This document shows positions 1-8,737 of a stretch of 64,000 bases of DNA, piece after piece. Where the stretch lies: assembly GCF_040147005.1 (NCBI RefSeq), contig NZ_JAMSHO010000001.1:1364001-1428000 (forward strand), written 5' to 3'. Both the position numbers and the translations under genes were made by a program. Positions within the stretch are counted from its first letter, which is position 1, and each line of letters begins with the position of its first letter. Source of the stretch: Halomonas sp. H10-9-1 (GTDB lineage: Bacteria; Pseudomonadota; Gammaproteobacteria; Pseudomonadales; Halomonadaceae). The notes under the pieces are model-generated. The model saw nothing but the letters and a program-made list of their open reading frames with translations. It ran no database searches and had not been told where the DNA came from.

Positions 1-101
1 TGGCGGAGCTGGATGCCCAGCTCGACGCCCTCAACCAGCGCATGGAAGAACTCCAGGCCAGCGCCGACGACGCGCCGGCCACCGCCATGGCCAGCCAGTA
101 A
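1..101 (+). CDS. phnD: C-terminal end of phosphonate-binding protein PhnD (partial)
   Basis: Only the last 32 codons lie in the window, in the frame starting at base 3 and ending with TAA at 99-101. The peptide is a charged, coiled-coil-like tail (AELDAQLDALNQRMEELQ). This fits the C-terminus of PhnD, the periplasmic phosphonate-binding protein of the PhnCDE importer. The call rests mainly on position: it lies 57 bases before phnE on the same strand, in the usual phnC-D-E order. No binding-site residues are visible. Confidence 0.7.
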   Translation, partial: AELDAQLDALNQRMEELQASADDAPATAMASQ

Positions 102-124
102 TCCTGACCGCCTTGCGTCATCAC

Positions 125-145
125 GAGGGGCCGCGCCGGCCCCTC
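125..145 (+). promoter_or_regulatory. Stem-loop between phnD and phnE
   Basis: A perfect 9-bp inverted repeat (GAGGGGCCG / CGGCCCCTC) with a 3-base loop lies between the phnD stop and the phnE ribosome binding site. No T-run follows, so it is more likely an mRNA-stabilising or processing hairpin than a full terminator. Such hairpins often keep the binding-protein message more abundant than the permease message; that role is inferred. Confidence 0.55.
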
Positions 146-158
146 ATCGGGAGTCTCC

Positions 159-950
159 ATGAACATGCAACACGCTACCCTCGAGGCCCAGTTGCCACGG
201 CGCCGCTGGAGCACGCTGATCGGTTGGGGCCTTACGCTGGCGGTGCTTGGCTGGGCCTGGCAGGGCGCCGAGATGCAGTCGGGCCAACTGGTCGCCAACG
301 CCGGTAACATGGCCGAGCTCGCCGGCGACTTCATGCCGCCGAGCCTGGGCAACCTTGGCCACTACATCGACCAGATGCTGGTCACCATCCAGATCGCCAT
401 CTGGGGCACGCTGCTCGCGGTGATCTGCGCGGTGCCCTGTAGCCTGCTCTCGTCAGAAAACCTCGCCCCCTGGTGGATCCACCAGCCGATGCGGCGCCTG
501 ATGGATGCCTGTCGCGCCATCAACGAGCTGGTCTTCGCGATGCTCTTCGTGGTCGCCGTGGGCCTGGGGCCCTTCGCCGGCACCCTGGCGCTCTTCGTGC
601 ATACCACCGGGGTGCTCGCCAAGCTCTTCTCCGAGGCCGTGGAGGCCAGCGATGCCGGCCCCATGGAGGGCGTGCGGGTCACTGGGGCCGGGCGCATCGA
701 AGAGATCATATTCGGGTTGATTCCCCAGGTGCTGCCGCTGTGGATCTCGGTGAGCCTCTACCGCTTCGAGTCCAACATCCGCTCGGCCACCGTGCTGGGC
801 ATGGTCGGCGGTGGCGGCATCGGCGTCGCGCTGTGGGAAACCATGCGCGGCTTCCAGTACACCGAGACCGCCACCATCCTGCTGGTGATCATCGTTGCCG
901 TGACCCTGCTCGACATGATCTCGCAACAGGTTCGCAAGCGCTTCATCTGA
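159..950 (+). CDS. phnE: Phosphonate ABC transporter permease PhnE
   Basis: A 263-residue inner-membrane permease of the PhnCDE phosphonate importer. Hydrophobic segments lie near residues 20-38, 72-97, 122-155, 205-220 and 237-256. Between them is an EAA-type cytoplasmic loop (around 158-192, [20 protein letters not shown]) that docks onto the ATPase. The length matches family members of about 260-276 residues. The ATG at 159 follows a GGGAG Shine-Dalgarno. The gene follows the phnD tail and is 23 bases from phnF. Its stop codon lies inside a terminator-like hairpin (936-963). The identity is secure from sequence and context. Confidence 0.95.
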   Translation: MNMQHATLEAQLPRRRWSTLIGWGLTLAVLGWAWQGAEMQSGQLVANAGNMAELAGDFMPPSLGNLGHYIDQMLVTIQIAIWGTLLAVICAVPCSLLSSENLAPWWIHQPMRRLMDACRAINELVFAMLFVVAVGLGPFAGTLALFVHTTGVLAKLFSEAVEASDAGPMEGVRVTGAGRIEEIIFGLIPQVLPLWISVSLYRFESNIRSATVLGMVGGGGIGVALWETMRGFQYTETATILLVIIVAVTLLDMISQQVRKRFI

Positions 951-963
951 AGCGCTTCTTTTC
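936..963 (+). terminator. Terminator-like hairpin overlapping the phnE stop
   Basis: A 10-bp stem (AAGCGCTTCA / TGAAGCGCTT, 936-945 and 948-957) is followed directly by CTTTTC. The phnE TGA (948-950) is part of the stem. It could partly end transcription after the transporter genes and lower expression of the phnF-P section. The U-tract is short, so partial attenuation is more plausible than full termination. Confidence 0.5.
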
Positions 964-973
964 AGGAGCCGAC

Positions 974-1717
974 ATGTCTAGACAAGTGCTTCGCGAACCC
1001 CGCTACCAGGCCCTCGCCGACACCCTGGCCCAGGAGGTACGTACGCACTTCCAGCCCGGCGAATGGCTGCCCGGCGAGACCCACCTGGCCAGGCGTTTCG
1101 GCGTCAACCGCCACACCATACGCCGGGCGCTCGATGAGCTGGTGCGGGCAGGACTGGTGACTCGCCACCAGGGCCTCGGCACCCTGGTCGTCGACCGCCG
1201 CCTCGACTACGCGGTGAGTGCCGCCAGCAAGGTCACCCATCACCTGGCCGAGCGTGGCATCGCCTCGCGCACCGAGTGCCTGCACCAGGCCATGGCGCCG
1301 GCGCCGGAGGGCGTGGCCGTGCGCTTCGGCCTGGCCACGGATTCACCCCTGATCGCCGTCGACACCCTGCGCTGGGTGGATGAAATCCCGTTGATGCGCC
1401 TGCGCCACTGGTTCGATCCCGAGCGGGTGCCTGGCTGGCTTGAACGCTATCGCGGCGGCTCCACCCGGGCGCTGCTGGACCAGCACTACGGCCTGCGCCT
1501 GCACCGCCAGCGCGTGCGCATCGAGGCCAGCGGCGCCGAGCGCGACGACCAGCGGCTGCTGCGCTGTGCCAACCAGACCCCGCTGCTCCAGCTGACCAGC
1601 GACAACGTCGATGCCGACGGTGTGCTGGTCGAGGTCTCGATCAGCCGCGCCCGGGCCGACCGGCTCGCCTACCACATCGATTTCCCCGACTCACCGACCG
1701 ACGAGGTGTCTTCATGA
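974..1717 (+). CDS. phnF: GntR/HutC-family transcriptional regulator PhnF
   Basis: A 247-residue regulator inside the C-P lyase operon. The N-terminal GntR winged helix (roughly residues 5-75) contains ETHLARRFGVNRHTIRRALD followed by the wing. The rest (about 95-240) is a UTRA effector-binding domain of HutC type. The ATG at 974 was chosen because it has AGGAG upstream and yields the standard family length (E. coli PhnF has 241 residues). The open frame extends further upstream but there only shadows phnE. The stop overlaps phnG by ATGA. It probably represses phn expression, although Pho control may dominate; no operator was identified. Confidence 0.92.
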   Translation: MSRQVLREPRYQALADTLAQEVRTHFQPGEWLPGETHLARRFGVNRHTIRRALDELVRAGLVTRHQGLGTLVVDRRLDYAVSAASKVTHHLAERGIASRTECLHQAMAPAPEGVAVRFGLATDSPLIAVDTLRWVDEIPLMRLRHWFDPERVPGWLERYRGGSTRALLDQHYGLRLHRQRVRIEASGAERDDQRLLRCANQTPLLQLTSDNVDADGVLVEVSISRARADRLAYHIDFPDSPTDEVSS

Positions 1718-2172
1718 CCTCTGCACGACGTCAGCGCATCCTCGCGCTGACTCCCTGTGAACGCCTGGCCGAGCAGTGGGCTCGGCTGGGGATCGCCCCC
1801 GACTACCGCTGCGTGCGCGGCCCCGAGGTGGGCATGGCCATGGTGCGTGGCCGCATCGGCGGCAGCGGCAATGCCTTCAACCTGGGCGAGATGACGCTGA
1901 CCCGGGCCAGTGTCCAGTTGACCGACGAGGGTGGCAAGGCCGCCGCAGCCGACACGGCGCTGGGCCATGGCTGGGTGAAGGGGCGCGCTCCTCGTCATGC
2001 CGAGCTCATCGCCCTGGTGGACGCCTGTGCCCAACGCCGCGACTGGCAGGCCGCCATCGAGGAGGGGCTGGTGGCCCCGCTGGAGCAGGCGCTCGACGCC
2101 GAACGCCATGAACAGGCCCGGCGGGCCGCGGCGACCCGGGTCGATTTCTTCACCATGGTCAGGGGAGAGTAA
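1714..2172 (+). CDS. phnG: C-P lyase core subunit PhnG
   Basis: A 152-residue PhnG, a subunit of the PhnGHIJ core complex. PhnG and PhnI together with PhnH and PhnL support the nucleosidase-like step that links a phosphonate to the ribose of ATP, giving a 5-triphosphoribosyl alkylphosphonate. The family pattern is visible: an early RQRILALTPCERLAEQW helix and a later GRIGGSGNAFNLGEMTLTRA strand-turn region. Length agrees with E. coli PhnG (150). The ATG overlaps the phnF stop (ATGA), and phnH starts 2 bases after the stop, so translation is probably coupled. Confidence 0.95.
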   Translation: MTSARRQRILALTPCERLAEQWARLGIAPDYRCVRGPEVGMAMVRGRIGGSGNAFNLGEMTLTRASVQLTDEGGKAAAADTALGHGWVKGRAPRHAELIALVDACAQRRDWQAAIEEGLVAPLEQALDAERHEQARRAAATRVDFFTMVRGE

Positions 2173-2174
2173 CC

Positions 2175-2804
2175 ATGCGCTGGAACGCCTTCGACACCCC
2201 CGTGCACGACAGCCAGCGGGTCTATCGCCAGCTACTCTCGGCGATGGCCGAGCCCGGCACCCTCGCCGAGGTGAGCGGGGCCCCGCTGCCGCCGCCCGAG
2301 GCCGCCATCGGTACCGCCTGCTGGGCCACGCTGCTGACCCTGTGTGATCTCGACACCCGGGTCTGGGTGGCCCCCGAGCTCGATGCCGCCGGCATCAACG
2401 AGGCGCTGGCCTTCCACTCCGGGGCGCGCCTGACCGAGCGCGCCGATGAGGCCGACTTCGCCCTGGTCACCCCGGCCACCCCGGCCGGGCAGGGCGGGGC
2501 CCCCGCCTTCCAGGAAGGCAGCGATAGCTACCCCGACCGCAGCACCACCCTGGTGGTGGTGCTCGACTGCCTGGAGGCCGCCGGCCCCTGGATGCTGAGC
2601 GGTCCCGGTATACCTGGCCGGCGGCAACTGGACGTGGGCCAGGGCGGTGAGGCGCTGATGACGCGGCTCGCCGCCAATCGCGCCCGCTTCCCGCGCGGGC
2701 TCGACGCCATCCTCACCTGCGGCAGCCGGCTCGCCGCCGTGCCCCGCAGCACCCGTATCATCCGTTCTGTTGCAGAGGAGGTCGACGCATGTATGTCGCC
2801 GTGA
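2175..2804 (+). CDS. phnH: C-P lyase core subunit PhnH
   Basis: A 209-residue PhnH, the dimeric subunit of the PhnGHIJ C-P lyase core. The conserved start (HDSQRVYRQLLSAMAEPGTL) and the RGLDAILTCGSRLAAVPRSTRI C-terminal region are typical of the family. Length is close to E. coli PhnH (194). It starts 2 bases after phnG and its end overlaps phnI by 16 bases. The overlap is longer than the usual 4 bases but both frames are clearly coding, so coupled translation is likely. Confidence 0.94.
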   Translation: MRWNAFDTPVHDSQRVYRQLLSAMAEPGTLAEVSGAPLPPPEAAIGTACWATLLTLCDLDTRVWVAPELDAAGINEALAFHSGARLTERADEADFALVTPATPAGQGGAPAFQEGSDSYPDRSTTLVVVLDCLEAAGPWMLSGPGIPGRRQLDVGQGGEALMTRLAANRARFPRGLDAILTCGSRLAAVPRSTRIIRSVAEEVDACMSP

Positions 2805-3907
2805 AGGGGGGCGAGCAGGCCATCGCCAACGCCCACCGCTGGCTCGCCGATCGTCGCCGTGGCCCGCGCGAGACGCCGGAGCTCGCCGTCTCCCAGGTCG
2901 AGGGGCAACTGCGCCTGGCCGTCTCCCGGGTGATGGCCGAGGCCTCGCTCTACGACCCCGAACTCGCCGCCCTTGCCATCAAGCAGGCCAGCGGCGACAT
3001 GGTCGAGGCGGTCTTCCTGCTGCGTGCCTATCGCACCACGCTGCCGCGCCTGGCCGAGAGCGTGCCGCTGGACACCGCGGGGATGCGTATCGAACGGCGC
3101 ATCAGCGCCACCTACAAGGATATTCCGGGTGGCCAGGTGCTGGGCCCGACCTATGACTACACCCACCGCCTGCTCGACTTCCTGCAACTGGCCAATGCCG
3201 AGGTGACGCCGCCGGCCGTGGCCGAGGAGACCCTGGACGCCTGTCCCCAGGTGCTGGAACTGCTCGATGCCGAGGGGCTGGTCGAGCGCGAGGAGGATGA
3301 CGGCGCCGAGCCCTACGACATCACCCGCGACCCCCCCGACTTCCCGGTGGACCGCGCCACCCGCCTGCAGATGCTGGCCCGCGGCGACGAGGGCTACCTG
3401 CTGGCACTCGGTTACTCCACCCAGCGCGGCTACGGCCGCAACCACCCCTTCGCCGGCGAGATCCGCCTGGGCAGCGTGGAGGTCGAGATCGCGGTCGAGG
3501 AGGGCGTTGATCCGCTGTGCATCGGCGAGATCGAGATCAGCGAGTGCCAGATGATCAACCAGTTCGGTGGCTCGCGGGAGACCGCGCCCCAGTTCACCCG
3601 CGGTTATGGCCTGGCCTTCGGCCACAACGAACGCAAGTCCATGGCCATGGCGCTGGTCGATCGTGCCCTGCGCGCCGAGGAGCTGGGCGAGACGGCCACC
3701 GGCCCCGCCCAGCAGGCGGAGTTCGTGCTGGCTCACGCCGATAGCGTCGAGGCGGCGGGCTTCGTCTCCCACCTCAAGCTGCCGCACTACGTCGACTTCC
3801 AGTCGGAGCTGGAACTGCTGCGACGGCTGCGCCGCGAGCACGCCACGCGCCACGAGGCCTCATCCAGCGCCCCCGCCGAGACGCCCGCAGAGGAGCCCCA
3901 GGCATGA
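2789..3907 (+). CDS. phnI: C-P lyase core subunit PhnI
   Basis: A 372-residue PhnI, the nucleosidase-like subunit that in E. coli, with PhnGHL, displaces adenine from ATP by the phosphonate. The N-terminus MYVAVKGGEQAIANAHRWLA and the long conserved region around GRNHPFAGEIRLGSVEVEI are characteristic, and the length is close to E. coli PhnI (354). The C-terminal 25 residues are Ala/Pro/Glu-rich and look like a flexible lineage-specific tail. The stop overlaps the phnJ start by 4 bases. Confidence 0.95.
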   Translation: MYVAVKGGEQAIANAHRWLADRRRGPRETPELAVSQVEGQLRLAVSRVMAEASLYDPELAALAIKQASGDMVEAVFLLRAYRTTLPRLAESVPLDTAGMRIERRISATYKDIPGGQVLGPTYDYTHRLLDFLQLANAEVTPPAVAEETLDACPQVLELLDAEGLVEREEDDGAEPYDITRDPPDFPVDRATRLQMLARGDEGYLLALGYSTQRGYGRNHPFAGEIRLGSVEVEIAVEEGVDPLCIGEIEISECQMINQFGGSRETAPQFTRGYGLAFGHNERKSMAMALVDRALRAEELGETATGPAQQAEFVLAHADSVEAAGFVSHLKLPHYVDFQSELELLRRLRREHATRHEASSSAPAETPAEEPQA

Positions 3908-4737
3908 ACGGCTACAACTTCGCCTACCTGGACGAACAGACCAAGCGCATGATCCGCCGCGGCCTGCTCAAGGCGGTGGCGATCCCCGGCTACCAGGTAC
4001 CCTTCGGTGGGCGCGAGATGCCTATGCCCTATGGCTGGGGCACCGGCGGCATGCAGCTGACCGCCAGCGTCCTGGGCCAGGACGACGTGCTCAAGGTGAT
4101 CGACCAGGGCGCCGACGACACCACCAATGCGGTCAGCATCCGCGCCTTCTTCGAGCGCGTGGCCGGTGTCGAGACCACCACCGCCACCGCGGAGGCGGAT
4201 GTGATCCAGACCCGCCACCGCATCCCCGAGCAGCCGCTGCGCCAGGGGCAGCTGTTGATCTTCCAGGTGCCGATCCCCGAGCCGCTGCGCTTCATCGAGC
4301 CAAGCGAGGAGGAGACCCGGCTGATGCACGCCCTGGAGGAGTATGGGGTCATGCACGTCAAGCTCTACGAGGACATCGCCCGCCACGGCCACATCGCCAC
4401 CACCTATGCCTATCCGGTCAAGGTGGACGGGCGCTACGTCACCGATCCCTCGCCGATCCCCAAGTTCGATAACCCCAAGCTGCACATGAACGAGGCGCTG
4501 ATGCTGTTCGGCGCCGGGCGCGAGAAGCGCCTCTACGCCATCCCGCCCTATACCCGGGTGGAGAGCCTGGACTTCGAGGACCACCCGTTCGAGGTCCAGC
4601 AGTGGGACGCCCCCTGCGCCATCTGCGGGGCCCGCGACACCTTCCTCGACGAGGTGATCACCGACGACCAGGGCGGGCGCATCTTCGTCTGCTCCGATAC
4701 CGACTACTGCCAGTCACGCACCGAGGAGGTGGCATGA
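3904..4737 (+). CDS. phnJ: Radical SAM C-P lyase PhnJ
   Basis: A 277-residue catalytic subunit that breaks the carbon-phosphorus bond, releasing the alkane and 5-phosphoribosyl 1,2-cyclic phosphate. The unusual C-terminal radical-SAM cysteines are all present: C238, C241 and C263 would bind the [4Fe-4S] cluster, and C269 matches the E. coli thiyl cysteine C272. Spacing is the same as E. coli C241/C244/C266/C272, offset by three. It overlaps phnI and phnK by 4 bases each. All key residues being intact argues for a working lyase. Confidence 0.97.
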   Translation: MNGYNFAYLDEQTKRMIRRGLLKAVAIPGYQVPFGGREMPMPYGWGTGGMQLTASVLGQDDVLKVIDQGADDTTNAVSIRAFFERVAGVETTTATAEADVIQTRHRIPEQPLRQGQLLIFQVPIPEPLRFIEPSEEETRLMHALEEYGVMHVKLYEDIARHGHIATTYAYPVKVDGRYVTDPSPIPKFDNPKLHMNEALMLFGAGREKRLYAIPPYTRVESLDFEDHPFEVQQWDAPCAICGARDTFLDEVITDDQGGRIFVCSDTDYCQSRTEEVA

Positions 4738-5522
4738 AGCGTCCCGACCTTGATCGCGCTACGCTGCTCGAGGCGCGCGGCGTCTCGCGACTCTACGGTC
4801 CCGGCAAGGGCTGCGAGGCCATCGATATCCGCCTGCACCGCGGCGAGGTGCTGGGCATCGTCGGCGAGTCCGGTTCCGGCAAGTCGACGCTGCTACGCCT
4901 GCTCGCCGGGATGGAGCGCCCCGATGCCGGCCAGGTGGTCTATCACGCGCATGAAGGCGAGCTCGACCTCTACGCCATCGGTGAGGCCCGTCGCCGGGCC
5001 CTGCTGCGCATGGAGTGGGGCCTGGTGCACCAGAACCCTCGCGACGGCCTGCGCCTGGGCGTCTCGGCCGGCGCCAACATCGGCGAGCGCCTGATGGCGC
5101 TGGGCGAGCGCCACTACGGGCAGCTGCGCGCCGCCGGCCAGGACTGGATGGGGCGCGTCGAGCTCGACCCGCGGCGTATCGATGACGCCCCGAAGACCTT
5201 CTCGGGCGGCATGCAGCAGCGCCTGCAGATCGCCCGCACCCTGGTCACCCGCCCCAACCTGGTGTTCATGGACGAGCCCACCGGGGGCCTGGATGTCTCC
5301 GTGCAGGCCCGGCTGCTCGACATGCTGCGCACCCTGGTCCGCGAGCTCGGCCTCTCGGTGATCCTGGTCACCCATGACCTGGCGGTGGCTCGCCTGCTGG
5401 CCCACCGCCTGATGGTGATGCGCCGTGGCCAGGTGGTGGAGACCGGCCTGACCGACCAAATCCTCGACGATCCCCAGCATGCCTACACGCAGCTGCTGGT
5501 GTCGTCGGTCCTGACCTCGTGA
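4734..5522 (+). CDS. phnK: C-P lyase ABC-type ATPase PhnK
   Basis: A 262-residue ABC-class ATPase that binds the PhnGHIJ core rather than a membrane permease. Walker A is GESGSGKST, the signature is FSGGMQQR, and Walker B is LVFMDEPTGG. The ATG at 4734 overlaps the phnJ stop (ATGA) and gives the usual length (E. coli 252). An open extension upstream only shadows phnJ. Although it resembles dipeptide transporter ATPases, its place between phnJ and phnL settles the assignment. Confidence 0.95.
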   Translation: MKRPDLDRATLLEARGVSRLYGPGKGCEAIDIRLHRGEVLGIVGESGSGKSTLLRLLAGMERPDAGQVVYHAHEGELDLYAIGEARRRALLRMEWGLVHQNPRDGLRLGVSAGANIGERLMALGERHYGQLRAAGQDWMGRVELDPRRIDDAPKTFSGGMQQRLQIARTLVTRPNLVFMDEPTGGLDVSVQARLLDMLRTLVRELGLSVILVTHDLAVARLLAHRLMVMRRGQVVETGLTDQILDDPQHAYTQLLVSSVLTS

Positions 5523-5533
5523 GGAGGCCCGCC

Positions 5534-6298
5534 ATGACATCCCTGACGCAACCTTTTCTCAGCGTCGACGCCCTGCACAAGGCCTTCGTGCTTCACGGCC
5601 AGGGGGGCATGACCCTGGAGGTGATGCGTGACCTGTCGCTGACCCTGTCGCCCGGCGAGTGCCTGGTGCTCGCCGGGCCCAGCGGCATCGGCAAGAGCAC
5701 GCTGCTCAAGATGCTCCACGGCAGCTACCGCGTCACCGGCGGCACGCTGCGCCTGCACTTTGATAGTGACGGGCAGGAGGACGGCGACCTGGCGCTGGAG
5801 ACCTTGCCGGCCCACGCCTGGCACACCCTGCGGCGCGACGTGATCGGCTACGTCAGCCAGTTCCTGCGCGTGGTGCCGCGGGTGCCGGCGGTAGAGGTGG
5901 TGATGGAGCCGCTGCTGGCCCGTGGCGAGGACGCGGCCGTGGCGCGCGCGCGGGCCGAGGCGATGCTGGCCCGCCTCAACCTGCCCGAGCGCCTGTGGAG
6001 CCTGCCTCCGGGCACCTTCTCCGGCGGCGAGCAGCAGCGGGTCAACATCGCCCGCGGCTTCATCGCCGAGCATCCGCTGTTGCTGCTGGATGAGCCCACC
6101 GCCTCGCTGGATGCCGCCAACCGTGAGGTGGTGGTGCAACTGATCCAGGAGGCCAAGGCGCGCGGCGCGGCCCTGCTGGGCATCTTTCACGACGAGGACG
6201 TGCGCGACCGCGTTGCCGACCGCCTGCTGCCCCTGACGCCGCATATGGGGGCGGCGCTTGCCACCATGCCAGCCAATGATGAGGAGATTCGCGGATGA
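5534..6298 (+). CDS. phnL: C-P lyase ABC-type ATPase PhnL
   Basis: A 254-residue ABC ATPase needed with PhnGHI for the first step of phosphonate breakdown. Walker A is GPSGIGKSTLLK, the signature is TFSGGEQQRVNIARG, and Walker B is LLLLDEPTAS. The ATG at 5534 was preferred over an in-frame GTG at 5519 because AGGAGG at 5522-5527 is ideally placed for it. The stop overlaps phnM by 4 bases. It resembles LolD/MacB-type ATPases, but no permease is adjacent. Confidence 0.94.
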   Translation: MTSLTQPFLSVDALHKAFVLHGQGGMTLEVMRDLSLTLSPGECLVLAGPSGIGKSTLLKMLHGSYRVTGGTLRLHFDSDGQEDGDLALETLPAHAWHTLRRDVIGYVSQFLRVVPRVPAVEVVMEPLLARGEDAAVARARAEAMLARLNLPERLWSLPPGTFSGGEQQRVNIARGFIAEHPLLLLDEPTASLDAANREVVVQLIQEAKARGAALLGIFHDEDVRDRVADRLLPLTPHMGAALATMPANDEEIRG

Positions 6299-7443
6299 GT
6301 GCTTCCGAACAGGTGCTGACCAACGCCCGGCTGGTCCTCGACGACGAGGTGTGCCGGGGCTCGCTGGTGATTCGCGACGGACGCATCGCGGCCGTGGATC
6401 GTGGCGCCACCGGCGTGGCCTCCGCGCTGGACTGCGATGGCGACTACCTGATGCCGGGTCTGATCGAGCTGCACACCGACAACATGGAGAAGTATTTCCA
6501 GCCCCGCCCCAAGGTGGCCTGGCCGGGACGTTCCGCGGCGCTTGCCCATGACGCCCAGATGGCCGCCAGCGGCATCACCACGGTGTTCGATGCGCTCTCC
6601 ATCGGTGACATCGACGAACAGAGCATGCGCGAGGGCGCACTCAAGCAGATGGTCGGTGCGCTGCAGGCGATCATGGACGACGGCATGGCCCGCATCGACC
6701 ACCGCCTTCACCTGCGCTGCGAGGTCTGTCAGCCGGCCACCCTGGAGCGCTTCGAGTCGCTGGCCGATTCGTCGCTGCTGGGCCTGGTGTCGCTGATGGA
6801 TCACGCCCCCGGGCAGCGCCAGTTCGTGAGCCTCGACGCCTACCGCACCTATTACCAGGGCAAGCACCGCATGAGCGACGAGGCGCTGGAGACCTTCATC
6901 GAGAAGCAACTGACCAATAGCGCCCGCTACAGTAGCCCCAATCGTCAGGCGATCGCCGCGGCCTGTCACCGGCGTGGCCTGGCCCTCGCCAGCCACGACG
7001 ATGCCACCATCGAGCACGTGGCCGAGAGCGTGGAGTACGGTACCCGCGTGGCGGAGTTCCCGACCACGCGCGAGGCGGCCGAGGCCTCCCACCGCCACGG
7101 GCTGGCGGTGATGATGGGCGCACCCAACGTGGTCCGCGGCGGCTCCCACTCCGGCAATATCGCCGCGGCGGAGCTGGTCGCGCTGGGCGTGCTCGATGTG
7201 CTCTCATCGGACTACTACCCGGCGGCGCTGCTGGATGCCGTCTTCCGTATCGCCGACATGCAGGGCGGTTACTCGCTGCCTAAGGCCGTGGCCACGGCCA
7301 CCCGCACCCCGGCCCAGGCCGTTGGCCTGGAGGACCGCGGGCGCCTGGCCAACGGCTTGCGTGCCGACCTGCTGCGCGTGCGGGTCGTGGACGACCACCC
7401 GCTGGTCCAGCGGGTGTGGTGCGCCGGACGGCAGGTGCACTGA
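6295..7443 (+). CDS. phnM: RPnTP hydrolase PhnM
   Basis: A 382-residue amidohydrolase-fold enzyme that removes diphosphate from 5-triphosphoribosyl 1-phosphonate, giving the substrate of PhnJ. The metal motif appears as LIELHTDNMEKYF around residues 57-69 (H60, D62). Further metal ligands are in ASHDDATIEHV and the late LSSDYYP segment. Length equals the family (E. coli 378). It overlaps phnL (ATGA) and phnN (TGATG). Confidence 0.95.
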   Translation: MSASEQVLTNARLVLDDEVCRGSLVIRDGRIAAVDRGATGVASALDCDGDYLMPGLIELHTDNMEKYFQPRPKVAWPGRSAALAHDAQMAASGITTVFDALSIGDIDEQSMREGALKQMVGALQAIMDDGMARIDHRLHLRCEVCQPATLERFESLADSSLLGLVSLMDHAPGQRQFVSLDAYRTYYQGKHRMSDEALETFIEKQLTNSARYSSPNRQAIAAACHRRGLALASHDDATIEHVAESVEYGTRVAEFPTTREAAEASHRHGLAVMMGAPNVVRGGSHSGNIAAAELVALGVLDVLSSDYYPAALLDAVFRIADMQGGYSLPKAVATATRTPAQAVGLEDRGRLANGLRADLLRVRVVDDHPLVQRVWCAGRQVH

Positions 7444-7985
7444 TGGGCCGGCTGATCTATCTGGTCGGGGCCAGCGGCGTGGGCAAGGACACGCTACTGG
7501 CCGCTACCCGCCAGCGCTATCCGGAGTGGCTCGTCGCCCACCGTTACGTGACGCGGGAGAGCGGGGCCTCGGAGAACAGCGTCGCCCTGACACCAGAGGA
7601 GTTCCTGGCCCGACAGCGCGCAGGCCTGTTCGCCCTGAGCTGGGAGGCCCATGGCCTTCACTATGGATTGGGGGTCGAGCTCGACGCCTGGCTGGCTCGC
7701 GACCGAGTGGTGCTGGTCAACGGCAGCCGGCGTGCCTTGCCATCGGCCAGGGCGCGTTTCGGTGCGGCGCTGGCGCCGGTGGTGATGACCGCCGCGGACG
7801 AGGTGCTGCGTGCGCGGTTACGCCGCCGTGGGCGCGAGGATGAGGCCGAGATCGAGGCCCGCCTGGCGCGCCATCGCGAGCTGCGTGATGCACTGCCGGA
7901 GCTGCCGCGCCTGGATAATGGGGGGCCACTGGATGGCACCCTGACAGCCTTGGAGCGGCTGGTGGAAGGGGAGGTCATGGCGTGA
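7443..7985 (+). CDS. phnN: Ribose 1,5-bisphosphokinase PhnN
   Basis: A 180-residue guanylate-kinase-like enzyme that phosphorylates ribose 1,5-bisphosphate to PRPP, returning the sugar made by C-P lyase to nucleotide metabolism. Walker A is GASGVGKDTLL (about residues 9-19). The ATG at 7443 overlaps the phnM TGA; an upstream in-frame start would only reuse phnM sequence. Length matches E. coli PhnN (185). The stop overlaps the GTG of phnP. Confidence 0.94.
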   Translation: MGRLIYLVGASGVGKDTLLAATRQRYPEWLVAHRYVTRESGASENSVALTPEEFLARQRAGLFALSWEAHGLHYGLGVELDAWLARDRVVLVNGSRRALPSARARFGAALAPVVMTAADEVLRARLRRRGREDEAEIEARLARHRELRDALPELPRLDNGGPLDGTLTALERLVEGEVMA

Positions 7986-8737
7986 GGTTTCGCTTCATCG
8001 GCACCGGCGACAGCGCCCAGGTGCCTTGCTTCGGCTGTGATTGCGTTGTGTGTGCCCGGGCGCGGGTGATCGCCAGCGACCGGCGCGGGCCCTGCGGCGC
8101 CGAGCTCGAGGTCGATGGGTACCGCTACCTGCTGGATGCAGGGCGGATGGACCTGGCCGAACGCTGCCAGCGGCAGCGCCCCGAGGCCATCCTGCTCACC
8201 CACTACCACCCCGATCACGTGCAGGGGCTGTTTCACCTGCGCTGGGGGTGTGGCGAGTCGATCCCGGTCTATGGCCCCAAGGATCCCCAGGGGTGTGCCG
8301 ACCTCTATCGTCACCCCGGCGTACTCGACTTCCGGGTGCCCCTCAAGCCCTTCAAGCCCCTGTCACTCGCGTCGCTGACGGTGACGCCGGTGCCGCTCAA
8401 CCATAGCAAGCCGACGCTGGGCTACTGCCTGGATGATGGGGAAGGGCGGCTGGCCTACCTGACCGATACCTGTGGCCTGCCGGGGGCGACCGAGCGCTTC
8501 CTGCGCGAATGGCAGCCGGACGTGGTGGTGCTGGACTGCGGCTACCCGAGTCGCGTGACGGAGCCCCGCAACCACAACACCCCGGCGCTTGCCGTGCAGA
8601 TCATCGAACGACTGGCGGTGCCGATGGCCTACCTGACCCACATCGGCCACGAGCTCGACCGGGAGCTGCATGAGGGGGCGTGTGCCTTGCCGGCCAACGT
8701 GCAGGTGGCGAAGGATGGCGAGGAGCTGAGCCTGTAG
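7982..8737 (+). CDS. phnP: Phosphoribosyl cyclic phosphodiesterase PhnP
   Basis: A 251-residue metallo-beta-lactamase-fold enzyme that opens 5-phosphoribosyl 1,2-cyclic phosphate, the PhnJ product, to ribose 1,5-bisphosphate. The two-metal motif is LTHYHPDHVQG (about residues 73-83), with later ligands in LAYLTDTCG and LTHIGHELD. The N-terminal CFGCDCVVC cluster fits the extra structural zinc site of PhnP. The start is GTG at 7982, coupled to phnN. It ends the operon; no phnO acetyltransferase is present. Its 3' end is overlapped in antisense by the tail of the broken recombinase. Confidence 0.94.
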   Translation: MRFRFIGTGDSAQVPCFGCDCVVCARARVIASDRRGPCGAELEVDGYRYLLDAGRMDLAERCQRQRPEAILLTHYHPDHVQGLFHLRWGCGESIPVYGPKDPQGCADLYRHPGVLDFRVPLKPFKPLSLASLTVTPVPLNHSKPTLGYCLDDGEGRLAYLTDTCGLPGATERFLREWQPDVVVLDCGYPSRVTEPRNHNTPALAVQIIERLAVPMAYLTHIGHELDRELHEGACALPANVQVAKDGEELSL

